NCBI RefSeq assembly: GCF_030035675.1
Contig: NC_084489.1
Span: 77,490,270 to 77,554,269 of the forward strand
Reading direction: 5' to 3'
Length of the DNA stretch: 64,000 nucleotides
Origin: Rhineura floridana
Taxonomy: Eukaryota; Chordata; Lepidosauria; Squamata; Rhineuridae
The position numbers and the translations under genes are program-made. How positions within the stretch are numbered: position 1 is the first letter of the stretch; each line of letters begins with the position of its first letter. A model generated the notes under the pieces. It worked only from the letters and a program-made list of their open reading frames with translations. It was not told the origin of the DNA and ran no database searches. Below are positions 22,963-34,299 of this stretch, piece after piece.

Positions 22963-24212
22963 CCCATATTATTATTTTGATCTCAACAGCCCTCAAATAT
23001 TGAATTTCGGCTGTCAACCATCAAATACTAATTGCCATTGCATGTCATCAAATGCTATAAGATAAGCAATGCTGTTACAGAAATACTGTTGTATGCCATC
23101 ATATTCTGTCCCATATGATACACTAGTGGTTCTCATACAATCATTACAAGCTCCTCAATATTAGTGGGTAAGCTGTCTAATTAGTTGTTATTTTGATGTT
23201 TTGATCTCTGCAATTCAGAACTGGAGGAGAATGTTGGGTGTACTCTCGACACAATCCCAAAAGGTGATTATTTTGTTAACTGCCCTTGTTGCACCAACAC
23301 TTCCCTGTGTGAACTGCCCTAGCATACCCTAGAATACTCTGAAATATTAAATACCATTTCATATGGTATCATGTAAAATATCAACGGTCTGTTTTCAGAT
23401 AGTGAAATTGAACATCATGGGGTGTAAAATACTGATAACCAATATTTAGGAAAAATCTGAGGAACAGTCAAGCACCTGAAGAATATTTGACATCAGCATT
23501 TGTAAAGGAGAAATTTGAGGTATCAATGCATTTCAGCTCTCTGCATCAAACAGCCCATGAGAGACGCCCAAAGGCAACTGTCAGGGTCCTCTGGGGAAAA
23601 GGTTAAATAAAAACATTGTAAACTAACTTCACCACTTTCATTTTTAGCGGTGATCTGGAAAATCCTCTTCTCAGCCTACTTGGGAAGAAATCCACCTCTG
23701 ACCCATCTGGCGAAATCAGCAGCATTCAGGAGCAGAGCAGACCTCCTATGCCCTTAACTTGGGGGTGAGGGAGTGAGGTTTGGAGGGGGAAGGAACGAGG
23801 AGCAACATCCCCCTCCTCTTCCTCCTGGAGCTGAGATGTTCATTTCCAGGCTGATTAATTAGGATGATGTTGTGCCCTACCCTCCCATCATTAGTAAGTA
23901 CACAGGCTGGTGATTAATTAGGCACTGGAATTGAAAGACATCTATTCGTTAGCAGATTGCCTGGATTTGTTTTTCTAAAAATAGCCATGGGGAACTTAGC
24001 CCAAGGAGCTTCATGGAAATCTTCTACAGCTAACATGCACTCCCTTCTCAGCTTCTCTATGCCACTCATTTTGCAAAACCTTCGATGGCACTGTGCCTGG
24101 GCCCTTGATGAGCAAGAAGGCATCCTGATCCCTGGAGAGAGGCACTGAGGTGCTTGTGTGCTGTGGAGAGACTTGGAGGGACTTTTTCAAAAATGTGGTT
24201 GAGGAAATAAAG
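22963..24212. other. Intergenic DNA before the minisatellite
   Basis: No gene or repeat family was recognised. The AT content falls gradually towards the minisatellite. Part of the flank may belong to the same dispersed repeat as 25685-25850. Confidence 0.35.
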
Positions 24213-25653
24213 GAGCCCAACCATGGAGTTGGAGAACTTGAGCCCAGCCATGGAGCTGGAGATCTTGAGCCCAGCCATGGAGCTGGAGATCTTGAGCCCA
24301 GCCATGGAGTTGGAGATCTTGAGCCCAGCCATGGAGCTGGAGATCTTGAGCCCAGCCATGGAGCTGGAGATCTTGAGCCCAGCCATGGAGTTGGAGATCT
24401 TGAGCCCAGCCATGGAGCTGGAGATCTTGAGCCCAGCCATGGAGCTGGAGATCTTGAGCCCAGCCATGGAGTTGGAGATCTTGAGCCCAGCCATGGAGCT
24501 GGAGATCTTGAGCCCAGCCATGGAGCTGGAGATCTTGAGCCCAGCCATGGAGCTGGAGATCTTGAGCCCAGCCATGGAGCTGGAGATCTTGAGCCCAGCC
24601 ATGGAGCTGGAGATCTTGAGCCCAGCCATGGAGCTGGAGATCTTGAGCCCAGCCATGGAGCTGGAGATCTTGAGCCCAGCCATGGAGCTGGAGATCTTGA
24701 GCCCAGCCATGGAGTTGGAGATCTTGAGCCCAGCCATGGAGCTGGAGAACTTGAGCACAGCCATGGAGCTGGAGATCTTGAGCCCAGCCATGGAGCTGGA
24801 GATCTTGAGCCCAGCCATGGAGTTGGAGAACTTGAGCCCAGCCATGGAGCTGGAGATCTTGAGCCCAGCCATGGAGCTGGAGATCTTGAGCCCAGCCATG
24901 GAGCTGGAGATCTTGAGCCCAGCCATGGAGTTGGAGATCTTGAGCCCAGCCACGGAGCTGGAGATCTTGAGCCCAGCCACGGAGCTGGAGATCTTGAGCC
25001 CAGCCACGGAGCTGGAGATCTTGAGCCCAGCCACGGAGCTGGAGATCTTGAGCCCAGCCATGGAGTTGGAGATCTTGAGCCCAGCCACGGAGTTGGAGAT
25101 CTTGAGCCCAGCCATGGAGCTGGAGATCTTGAGCCCAGCCATGGAGCTGGAGATCTTGAGCCCAGCCATGGAGCTGGAGATTTTGAGCTCAGCCATGGAG
25201 CTGGAGATCTTGAGCTCAGCCATGGAGCTGGAGATCTTGAGCCCAGCCATGGAGTTGGAGATCTTGAGCCCAGCCATGGAGCTGGAGATCTTGAGCCCAG
25301 CCATGGAGCTGGAGATCTTGAGCCCAGCCATGGAGCTGGAGATCTTGAGCCCAGCCATGGAGCTGGAGATCTTGAGCCCAGCCATGGAGCTGGAGATCTT
25401 GAGCCCAGCCATGGAGCTGGAGATTTTGAGCCCAGCCATGGAGCTGGAGATCTTGAGCCCAGCCATGGAGCTGGAGATCTTGAGCCCAGCCATGGAGCTG
25501 GAGATCTTGAGCTCAGCCATGGAGCTGGAGATCTTGAGCCCAGCCATGGAGCTGGAGATCTTGAGCCCAGCCATGGAGTTGGAGATCTTGAGCCCAGCCA
25601 TGGAGCTGGAGATTTTGAGCTCAGCCATGGAGCTGGAGATCTTGAGCTCCATG
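24213..25653. repeat. 27-bp minisatellite, 53 units, indel-free
   Basis: The unit is ATGGAGCTGGAGATCTTG followed by AGCCCAGCC. ATGGAG starts at 24223 and the last unit starts at 25627, exactly 52 x 27 bp apart, so no unit carries an indel. Because 27 is a multiple of three and the unit has no stop in these frames, three long frames stay open: plus MELEILSPA (24223-25695), plus GDLEPSHGA (24150-25682) and minus GLKISSSMA (25652-24066). Variants are ordered: the TTG-for-CTG form occurs in units 1, 4, 7 and 10, giving an 81-bp higher-order period at the left end; an ACG-for-ATG block covers units 28-31 and 33; TCA-for-CCA variants cluster on the right. In the MELEILSPA frame the commonest variant (CTG/TTG) is synonymous. 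I see no exon signals around it and treat it as a non-coding VNTR. Confidence 0.95.
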
Positions 25654-25684
25654 CAAGGGAGGAGTCTGTTAAAGGCTATTAGTC

Positions 25685-25850
25685 ATGACCATTAGATTTT
25701 GATCCAAGCCTGAAAATGCTTTGGGGGCTCGCAAAGCTTGCCTTTCTTTGAGGTGGGCTTTTATGAGCCCCTGAAGTTTATCTTTGAGACTGGCTTGGGA
25801 GAACTTTGCTGGCTTCTCTAGTTTTTAGGCTTTGTTCCACTGGAGATTCC
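25685..25850 (+). repeat. Dispersed repeat shared with 34300-34420
   Basis: GATTTTGATCCAAGCCTG, TGCCTTTCTTTGAGGTGGGC and TTTTATGAGCCCCTGAAG line up with GATTTTAATCCAAACTGG, TGCCTTTCCTTTAAGGCAGG and TTTTAGAAGCCCCTGAAC near 34317-34400. The class is unknown. Confidence 0.6.
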
Positions 25851-26194
25851 TGGACAGGCTATCAGGGCTTCTGCAGTGAGAAGACGGAGGAAAATTGGCT
25901 GCCCAGCTGTTGATTTCTCTCTCTTGAAGAGTTAGCATTCCTTCAAGTAATGCAGAATGTGCCCCAAGGTCAGCTCAGTTGGGCTGGCAACACACCAACA
26001 GCTATTTGTCTCATTTTCATAACAGTGGGTGCAGTGGACACTCGTGGCTCAGATGTCAGTGAGGCAGGGAATCCGCTCTGGGTTTTAGTCCAAACTTTCA
26101 AGGAGTTATCCAGTATTCTGCAAGCAGAGTGGAGCCCCCCAAAATAAATCAGTGTCCACACGCATAACAAAATGTCTGACAGACAGAATGCTCA
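25851..26194. other. Intergenic DNA, nothing recognised
   Basis: No feature is supported here. Confidence 0.35.
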
Positions 26195-26790
26195 AGGGGA
26201 TACAGCAACTGCCCTATGAGGAAAAATGGACACATTTGGGGCTTTTTAGTTTTGAGAAGAGGTGAGTAAGAGGCAACATGATAGGAAATTATGCATAGGA
26301 TGGAGAAAGTGGATAGAGAAAAGTTTGTCTCCCTCTCTCATAACACTAGAACTTGTGGACATCCAATGAACCGGAATGTTGGAAGATTCAGGACAGACAA
26401 AAGAAAGAGCTTCCCACAGCACGTTGTTAAACTATGGAATTCATTCCCACAAGACAGGCCCATAGCTTGGGGGGCTGGTCTCCCTAAAACTTTTCTGCCC
26501 TCCAAGGTTTTACCTCAAAACCAAACAGTTAAATTTATTACAAAAAAACATTCTCCCTCCTACTTTTTTTGGTCCCTCCCCAAACATTTAGACTAGCTAC
26601 GAGTCTGCCACAAGAGGCAGTGATGGCCACCAGCCTGAGTGGCTTTAAAAGAGGATTAGACAAATTCATGGAAGACGAAGGTATCCATGGCTACTAGTAT
26701 GATGGCGATGTTCTGTTTCCATGCTTGGAGGCAGTGAGCTTCGGAATACCACTGGCTGTAAGGATGTTTGGTCAATAGCTCTAGGAGACC
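26195..26790 (+). mobile_element. CR1-type LINE, end of ORF2 and 3' UTR
   Basis: Decayed translation follows the CR1 C-terminus (tract GRFRTDKRKSFPQHVVKLWNSF at about 26367-26433), then the conserved GGCTTTAAAAGAGGATTAGACAAATTCATGG-type 3' sequence. A separate hAT MITE is inserted at 26455-26607. Several stops and frameshifts make it non-coding. Confidence 0.8.
26455..26607. mobile_element. hAT MITE nested in CR1
   Basis: The left end CAGGCCCATAGCTTGG and the reverse-complemented right end CAGACTCGTAGCTAGT form inverted repeats. The 153-bp insert interrupts the CR1 alignment and is flanked by an exact 8-bp duplication CCACAAGA (26447-26454 and 26608-26615). Confidence 0.8.
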
Positions 26791-27838
26791 ACTCTGATGT
26801 ATTCTGGGATATTGTTTGGAAATTCCTATGTGTGCAGTTGGTGGCATTTACTTTGCCACAAATGGAAAAGGCCCCTAATAAACGGCCAATAAATTGAAAC
26901 CAGCACAGGAGGTGCTTGCCGTGTGGTAGGCACTTTCCATGTGGCAAATGTGACATCAGAAACCCGGTTGATGACCTTGTTGGGGCAAGATCATTTCTCT
27001 CTAGCATGGTGCAAGTTTGGGGCATATGTGATGTCTTTGGAGAGGCATCCCAGGAGTAGAGGGGGTTGAACATCTTCCCCATTCCAGACATTCAGCCTGC
27101 TTCTTCAACTGACCACTACAAAGAAGCAAGATAAACACACACCCTCACCACTGCCTTAGGATCTGAGTGAGGGGTTTGCAGATTAGGGAGGAGCATGCAA
27201 CATGTTTTTCTTCAGCTCCCAAACTGGGCGTAAACTGAAAGTTTTGTTCATTTACTAAAGCAATTAATCCCCCCTAGCCCCCCCCTGCAGTCTCAAAATA
27301 AAATAAACCTTTCCTCTCTGGAGTATTTCCCAGATGTTCACTATTCACTTTTCTTATTGAAGGTTCTGCTTCCAGAGGGCCTCCATTAAAAATGCATTTA
27401 GTCAGCAAGGTGCAACATCTGTTCATTTTTTTTTTACCTGTGCCCCTAAGGTAAAGCCCCTCACTTTTAATTTTTGAAATAAGCATCTCTTTTCCCTTCA
27501 CGGGCTCAGGTAACATATACAATGCCTTGCAATTAATTTTTTAAACACCAACTTTTCAGACAGGGCAACAGATTGCTGGGTTCAGTCCAGCCGCTGAGAC
27601 ACAGCATAGTTGAAAGAAGACTAATCCTCACTATGACCCACACTGCAAGGTATGAGTGTGGGGATATTACTCCTCAGCCAGGGACATCCCTTCAGGCAGC
27701 ATGAGTAGACCCTGACTGCCTCCCTGTTGCTTTACTGGAATTAAAAAAAGGGGGGGCTTTTTCAGTGTGTCATTTATAACACAATCAGCTCTTCCCTGGG
27801 GAAACTCAGAGTGGCTTATATGACAGTCCCATCAAGTT
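26791..27838. other. Intergenic DNA, nothing recognised
   Basis: No exon or repeat was identified with confidence. Poly-T (27426-27436) and poly-G stretches are simple sequence. Confidence 0.35.
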
Positions 27839-27839
27839 G

Positions 27840-28070
27840 AGCTGGAGCCTTGAATGAGTTGGCATGCACATATGTTCCACCTCCACTGTTGGAGGCAGTA
27901 CAGTATGTCTCTGAATACCGGTTGCTGGAAACTGCAGGAGGGGAGAGCACTCTTGCACTGAGATCCTGCTAGTGGGCTTCCTATCAGCATCTAGTTGGCC
28001 ACTGTGAGAACAAGATGTTGGACTAGATGGGCCACTGGCCTGATTCAGCAGGAATCTTTTTCTTCTTGTT
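27840..28070 (+). mobile_element. CR1-type LINE 3' UTR
   Basis: CACTGTTGGAGGCAGTACAG, GGTTGCTGGAAACTGCAGG, GAGAGCACTCTTGCACTGAG and TTGGACTAGATGGGCCACTG are consecutive blocks of the squamate CR1 3' end. They continue the sequence seen at 26690-26790. Confidence 0.75.
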
Positions 28071-29171
28071 ATTTCCATTTCTTACCTGTCTTTCAACATA
28101 AGGTCCTAGGTGGGCTATAGAAATTAAAAACAATATTAAAATCAGTTTAAAACAACTTACAGCTTCTTCTTCCTGTTGATAGGAAGTTAAACCCTAATAG
28201 AACTAGCCTGGAGGGTGCGGGAATCTGATTTATATTCTAATTAATTTGGTAAAACAATATTCCAAATCAAGATGCAATTGGATTTAGAGCTATTGAGTGA
28301 GTGGGTAGGGAATGGAGGAATAAATTACATTTAGAAACTTAATGTTTAACATAATTGCTTCAAAAATATAGAGAAAAACCAATGGATATTCTTTCACCAA
28401 CCAGACATGCACATTTTGTGAAAGCAGCCTGCTGAGGCATTGTGGGTTATTTTGGCAACTCTCAGCATCCAGCTGAGTTCCTGCAAGTTACACTGGTTTC
28501 CATTTTGCATCCTGCAGAAGCATAAAGAAAAGGAAATCCCTCTCTGCTCACTGGGTCTTTCCGCTACAAAAGGACCAGCTGTTCTCTAATCATCCCCTCC
28601 CCCCAGTGCGGGTCATAATGTATTCTCTCTTAATATCTATAAAATATTTCCTGTTTTGTACTTCCCAGGGTGTCATGAACCAAAATCTTAAAATAATTGC
28701 AGTAATTAAAAATGATTGTGGTAAAACATTAGCTATATGAAGAAGAAAAGCGTTAGCAGTGGTGGTGTCCTCTCTTTGGATGTCAGGGTGTTTCAAGAAA
28801 CTTTAGTCCACTTTGCTATGCCTAAGGTAGGTGAACTTTGCACAGTACTTGTTTGGGCACTTGCTGTCTAGAAGGGAACTTTCCAAAAAGTCTTTCAGTC
28901 ATCAACAGAGCCTGATTAATTGGAAGAATCCTACATGCCTGGTATTTCATGTTCACTTTAGAAACTGAAATACGGCATAGTTGCTCTCTGTTTGGCAACT
29001 ATAGGCTTATTTATTAATTTCTGTCCTGCTCTCACCATTCGACCAAGATGCATAAGACAGCTTAGCCTAACAGCCCAAACCGCTCTGTCCACTGTCACAG
29101 CAGACAGTTCCTCATCTCTATAGCATGCTCGTATGAGATTATGAGAAGGTTCCCCCATAACCGGTTCAATG
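28071..29171. other. Intergenic DNA; possible LINE tail at its start
   Basis: 28075-28150 (TACCTGTCTTTCAACATAAG, GGTCCTAGGTGGGC) resembles a LINE 3' tail also seen at about 30040. The rest holds nothing I can name. Confidence 0.35.
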
Positions 29172-29179
29172 TTCTAGCA

Positions 29180-29541
29180 TGGTTCCCAAACTCCCCCCCT
29201 CCCCGACTTCTTGAAAATTGCTGGTGGTCTTAGGGGAGCACTTAATGATCTTTTTGCTTCTTGTAGCAATTGTAGCACACTATGCTAGACTCTGTATGCT
29301 TTTAAATTGTATTTGCGTTGCTTTTTATTTTTTATTTTATCGTATACTGTAGAATTCAAATAGTAATACAATAAATATTACTATTAATAGTAAAAATAAG
29401 AGAAGCAATTAAAATACAATTAAAAATCAAGACAAACCTTTAATGTGATGGAAGTGCCACCTCTCATCTTCAACCACCAATGTACAGCTATGTCACAGGC
29501 CACCTGAATGAAGTTCAAGGAGTACAGTTTGGGAACCTCTG
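29180..29541. mobile_element. hAT-type element, 362 bp
   Basis: The left end TGGTTCCCAAACT and right end AGTTTGGGAACCTCTG are inverted repeats. They are flanked by an 8-bp duplication TTCTAGCA (29172-29179 and 29542-29549). The left terminus has lost about three bases relative to the CAGAGGTTCCC expected from the right end. The internal sequence is AT-rich with no transposase. A related copy lies at 52316-52719. Confidence 0.75.
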
Positions 29542-29744
29542 TTCTAGCATGAACCTTGGTAGGCTGGTGATGCTGTGCCAGAGAGACTGAGGACAAAATA
29601 AGGGATTGATGCTTGAGTTTTGCATGATAGCATCTGTTTTGGTGTGCCCCACTTAACTGTGGAAACTCTGAAACATGTGGTTGAGAAATAAGGGTATCAC
29701 CATTGTGTGGTTTATAGAAGTCAGGTTTTTAATTTATCTTTTAA

Positions 29745-30165
29745 GAATTTTTATACCTTGCCTTTCAATCAAAATTATTATGTATAATTGTTTATTAAAC
29801 ACATCAATTGCTTTTTACAGAAAAGTCTCAAAGCAATTTACAAGTTAAACATGTCGTTTTTAAAAAGATACCATAAAATAGTCAAAAGCAGTTAGCACTA
29901 TAAAGAATACTTAAAGTATACTGTGATTCTCAAGGCATTTTACCAGCAACAAGTAACAATGCAAAAGCCCCTAAACTCTCTCTCTCTCACACACACAGAG
30001 TCAAGCAGTAATTTATTATTATTTATTAGATTTCTGACCCATCTTTCACCATGAGGTCCTAGGGCAGATTACAATTTAAAAATACAAGATTTATTTATTT
30101 ATTATTTGATTTATATTCCGCCCTTCCTCCCAGCAGGAGCCCAGGGCAGCAAAGATTAAAAGCAG
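29745..30165 (-). mobile_element. Cluster of LINE 3' tails
   Basis: Three tail-like segments can be seen: near 29745-29860 (CCTTGCCTTTCAATC), 30010-30085 (CTGACCCATCTTTCACC, GAGGTCCTAGGGCAG) and 30090-30160 (TTATTTGATTTATATTCCGC, CAGGAGCCCAGGGCAGC). The last is a clear reversed L2-like end; the others are weaker. Confidence 0.55.
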
Positions 30166-31525
30166 TTAACACAGTTTGCACTCAAGAGACCAGGATGGGT
30201 CTTAATCCTCTGGCAGATGGAGGGGATCAGAGCTCCCTGCTTTCCTTTGGATATGCAGTCAGGGCTGCTGAGAGGCAGGTATAGGGATACTGATGTACTG
30301 GACCCAGAGCCAGAAGGCCAAGACTGAACTTTCTTTTCTTTTTAAAAAAGGACTCTAACTTTTCTGGAAAGATATGAAGCAAAATATGCATGCACTTTTC
30401 TAAATGGTTTTTGTGAGATGAGCCAGCCTGCTCCCACCTTTCAGTGTTTTTAGCCAATGAGTGAAGTCAGAGCTATGATTGATGAGTTGTTTGGACACCA
30501 GGTGATAGGAATTCCCTGGGATCCTAAAGAGCTGTTGGTTTGCTCTCCCTGCTTCTTGTGCCATTAACAGCTGTGTGGCAGGCAGAAATTCAAAGGTTAA
30601 GCCTTTTCTAGTATGAAAATAAAATTACTGAGATGTTACACACTCTTTTATTACTTGTGCAGCCACTGAGTTTATTTTTGATCCCTCTGCAGGATACAAA
30701 CTTGCATTTGGCAGAAATCATATGCAACTTTTATGCAGATCTGTGTGTTCTTTTGAAAGTAGGTCAGAGGGCCCAATCCACATACAGTATTCTGGGCCCA
30801 GAAAATCCTGTTGCCACCCACCTGCAGTTCCAAGGCAACTAGCAGTTGGATCCAACTGTTCTTTCAATTCAGAATCAATACCACTGACATGGGGGTAGGG
30901 TGTCCATAGTTACAACCCCCTCCAATTTTCTGGAAGGGACCAATATCACAGGACTACCTACCCAGCCCCAAATTGATCAAGTCTAGTTCTTCCTTTATAA
31001 GTTAAGGGCAAGATGAAACACATCTTCTGAAAATAGCTGCAGAGAGTGATGGCTGGTCCTCAGGAAGAGATGGGACATTCTTGAAAGAGTAGAGGGTATA
31101 GTGGATGTGCCTCTCTCATACTACCAAGGGCAGTTTGTTGCCCAAACTCCTCTCTCACTGCCCACATCAATACAGAGAATCCTATTTAATGATTTCTAAA
31201 AAACACCACATGCTTTCCTAATCAATATCCCCTTTGCTTTTATTTTCAGATTGCACAGGAAGCTTAGAAAGACTGAAAAGGATTCCACTTGGGTTCTAGC
31301 CCCACCCCCATGTTAATTCTACTAAAAACTCATGTAGGCAAGGTGTTTAACTAAATTATAGTTGGAGCATTCACTTTATATTTTTGGAATGAAGAATTTT
31401 TGCATGCATCAGTCTCCTTATAAATGTTTCCGAGTTGACATCAACTCAATTTGTCACCAGAGGGAGCTCTTGCAAGTTGAAGAAAAGCTAGATCATGAAA
31501 ACAAAATATTTTCCTCCTTTTGTAT
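30166..31525. other. Intergenic DNA, nothing recognised
   Basis: No coding exon or repeat family is supported in this 1.3 kb. Confidence 0.35.
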
Positions 31526-31664
31526 CAGGTATGGGGAACTTTTGGCCCTCCAGATGATTGATGAACCACAACTTCCATCATCCCTGGCCATTGGCCGTGC
31601 TTGCTGGGGCTCATGGGAGTTGTAGTTTAGCAATATCTGGAGTGCCAAAGGTTCCCCACATTTG
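31526..31664. mobile_element. Palindromic MITE
   Basis: CAGGTATGGGGAACTTTTGG with CCCTCCAGATGATTGATG at the left pairs with CAATATCTGGAGTGCCAAAG and GTTCCCCAC at the right. The centre is CCCTGGCCATTGGCCGTGC. It belongs to the family of 32345, 41575, 47345 and 60395. Confidence 0.75.
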
Positions 31665-32094
31665 ATTCATAACCAAATTAATCCCTAAGATATAAGAAAT
31701 TGCAGGGCATACCATTTTGGTTGTTTAGTCAGCATGCACAATCTGTTACTCCTGATATTCATAGTTTCCAAAGCGGAAGTGACACATGAAAGCACTGAGG
31801 CTTTACTGTACCAAATGGCTAGTACATAAACAAAAAATGCACAATTTGTGCATAACCATCAAATGCTCTTCAGGGCATTATGAAGTATGTTTTGATGCAG
31901 CCAAAATTGATAGACCAGAAAAAGATAACCAGAGCCTCCCTAGTTTAAGCCTAGTTTACATTGTTGAGAAACAATAGAACAGCAGCCTTTGAATTTATTA
32001 GATGCATGTATCCAGATGCTTGGGATTTTAGCATGTATAGCTCTGGTGCTTGTTTTGTTATCTGAAGAGACCACTGAAAGCTACCTCACTTGTA

Positions 32095-32297
32095 CAGTAG
32101 GGCCCCGCTTTTCGGTGTTCTGCTAATACGGCGGTTTTCAATTAGAGTAAGGCCTCATTCATACGGCGCTTGTTCTGCTTTTACGGCGTTATTCTGGCAT
32201 CAGGCGCCATTTTATTGATGGAGTTCCACTTTTTGGCAGGTTTCGCTTTTTGGCAGGGGTCTGGAACGTAACCCGCCGTATGAGTGGGGCCCTACTG
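32095..32297. mobile_element. Tigger/pogo-like MITE, perfect ends
   Basis: A 203-bp element with exact 12-bp terminal inverted repeats CAGTAGGGCCCC / GGGGCCCTACTG, flanked by TA on both sides (32093-32094 and 32298-32299). TA target duplication and CAGT ends fit the Tc1/mariner superfamily, Tigger-like group. The interior repeats TACGGCG, TTTTTGGCAGG and GGAACGTAACCCGCCG. No transposase ORF is present. Confidence 0.85.
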
Positions 32298-32344
32298 TAT
32301 AGAGAAAGGAGTCATCTGATACTACTGCTGTGATTATAGGTTGG

Positions 32345-32472
32345 GGTGGATAATTTGTGACTCTTCCTTTTTGGACTACAACTCCGATCAGCCCCAGCCA
32401 GCATGGGCAATGGGCAGGGATGATAGGAATTGCCATCCAACATCTGAAGGGCCACAGGTTCCCCTTCGCTGT
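32345..32472. mobile_element. Palindromic MITE
   Basis: GGACTACAACTCCGATCAGC, CAGCCAGCATGGGCAATGG and CATCTGAAGGGCCACAGG form another diverged copy of the CTCCAGATGTTG palindrome family. Confidence 0.7.
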
Positions 32473-34299
32473 GGTGACTGTTGCTATATTTCTTCTTGAT
32501 CTTGGACTGTTGGTTCAGAAGACAGGTATTGGTTTAAGGGGCCATCTGGCCTACCCTCCATGTAAAACCATTTTTTTAAAAAAAGCATTCACATTGGGAA
32601 GGCTGCAGCCCTTTCTGCTGCTGGCCTACAGTATCATTTGTTGCCATACCTAGTGTGTGTAAGTTTACCTTCTTGTGCCCTACTGTCCTTCATCAGCACC
32701 TGAACTATTTCTTCTTGAAAGCAGCAGTACTATTTGGTCTCTCTCCTCCCAGCACTGAGAGGGGTTCAAGGCCAGTCCTCCTTAAGCAATAGCAGTGCTC
32801 TGCTCACTTTGGTAATGGAGGGGAGCTGACTCACAAAGCCACGGTTTAGGCACAGAAACTTGGCAACCAGCATCACTGGTTTCCTTAGCCTGGAGACCAG
32901 CAGCTTGCTTCCATGAAGAGATGCTGAGATAGTCCATGCAGACTTCTCCAACTCTCAACTAGGAAAAGGTGGAAAAACATCACAAATTTTGATAGCTGTG
33001 CAGACTTCCTCTGCCCTTTCTTTCAGCATAAAGACAGGGCAGTTTTGGGAAGCCTTCCTTCTACACAAGTTAAATGGCACCTCCAGACCAGGAGGTAGCA
33101 ATTCATCAGATGGGAAGCCTGTCCTCAGGCACCTGGGAGAAAAATGGGTAGCTAACTAAGTTGCTTCAATTTGTATACAGATGTAGGAGATGCCATTGGA
33201 CATTTTCACAGAATGCGAAGTTGTGGTGCTAGGACACCTGCCTTTTCACAGCTCAGATGATGATTAAAAAGCAATGTTTAAGTCAAAATGTTCTAGCACT
33301 TTTACCAGTCTGAGCATTCTTTACTGCCATTCAAAAGGATCATCGTATCTAAGTAAACATGAGGCAGAAATGGTTGTTTGAAACCTTTATTTTTTTAAAA
33401 AAAGAACACCACCACTCACAGACATTGTTGAAAAACCTACCGAGTCTGAGAATCAAAGGATTCCAAACCCAGAATAGTGCAACTCTTCCCCCATCCCATA
33501 CTTTTCTTTGTAACACAAACTCTGATCACTTTGGTTCAGATACTTACAAGTATTGGCAAGATTGAACTTCTAATGTATATTTTGGCTGTCTTGTCAAAAC
33601 ACCATTTACAAATAAACTTTTACAAATAAAATACTTACTGATCTCATGATTACATATTTACAGTTATAACTGTCCTCTCTAGTTACATGGGGTACTAAGG
33701 TGTTGACATGGGGAAGTACCTATTTGCCTCCTGTGTGATGGCATCTCAAACTAAATTTAGAAACTTCAGTGGCTTTTGTCTTGCAGATACATTTTCACAT
33801 GGGCATACTTGCTTGAGTAATACCATTGGACTATTTAAATTGCTTATTCAATAATACCACAGACTTCAATGAAACTCAAAGTAGCTTGCATCTTACTATT
33901 AAACTCTTTGCTACCTCCCCTTTATTTAAGAACAAAGAAACCACCAAACAGAAAGCCACCCAACACATTTAACTATTTTCCAGAAACGTTTTAGATAGAG
34001 ATGGGTGAGCACACCTAAAGCTCAACTAGGAAACAATCTGAAATATTCCAAATACAATGAATTTTCCAAAGGGGTTGAGAAAATGCTCCTGTCATTCACA
34101 CTTGTCCTTGTCGTCCTCAACAGCCCTGTGACAGCCTCCCCCCAAATGAACTCCTGTGTCCAGCAAAATGGAGACAAGTGTTCCCTCCCTCCTTTTGCCA
34201 TCCTGATTATGTTAGATAGCTGTGCACCAAGGGGACCATGAAAGGTGTAGCTCTCGGGAAAAGTGCTGCACTGTGAAGGCTAGTGCAGATATGAAAAGA
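32473..34299. other. Flank downstream of INSIG1, nothing recognised
   Basis: No exon was recognised on either strand. A reverse AATAAA at 33386-33391 is a distant candidate poly(A) site for INSIG1. Confidence 0.35.

Noticed and set aside
24213-25653. CRISPR-like array
   Set aside because: Units are directly contiguous with no spacers, and the DNA is vertebrate.
24066-25695. 490-528-codon ORFs as real repetitive proteins
   Set aside because: All three long frames come from the stop-free 27-bp unit. No flanking exon structure supports translation. Kept as a repeat with a test proposed.
33386-33391. AATAAA as the INSIG1 poly(A) site
   Set aside because: It would give a 3-kb UTR containing a dispersed repeat at 34300-34420; nearer signals exist at 35997 and 35899. 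Left undecided rather than called.
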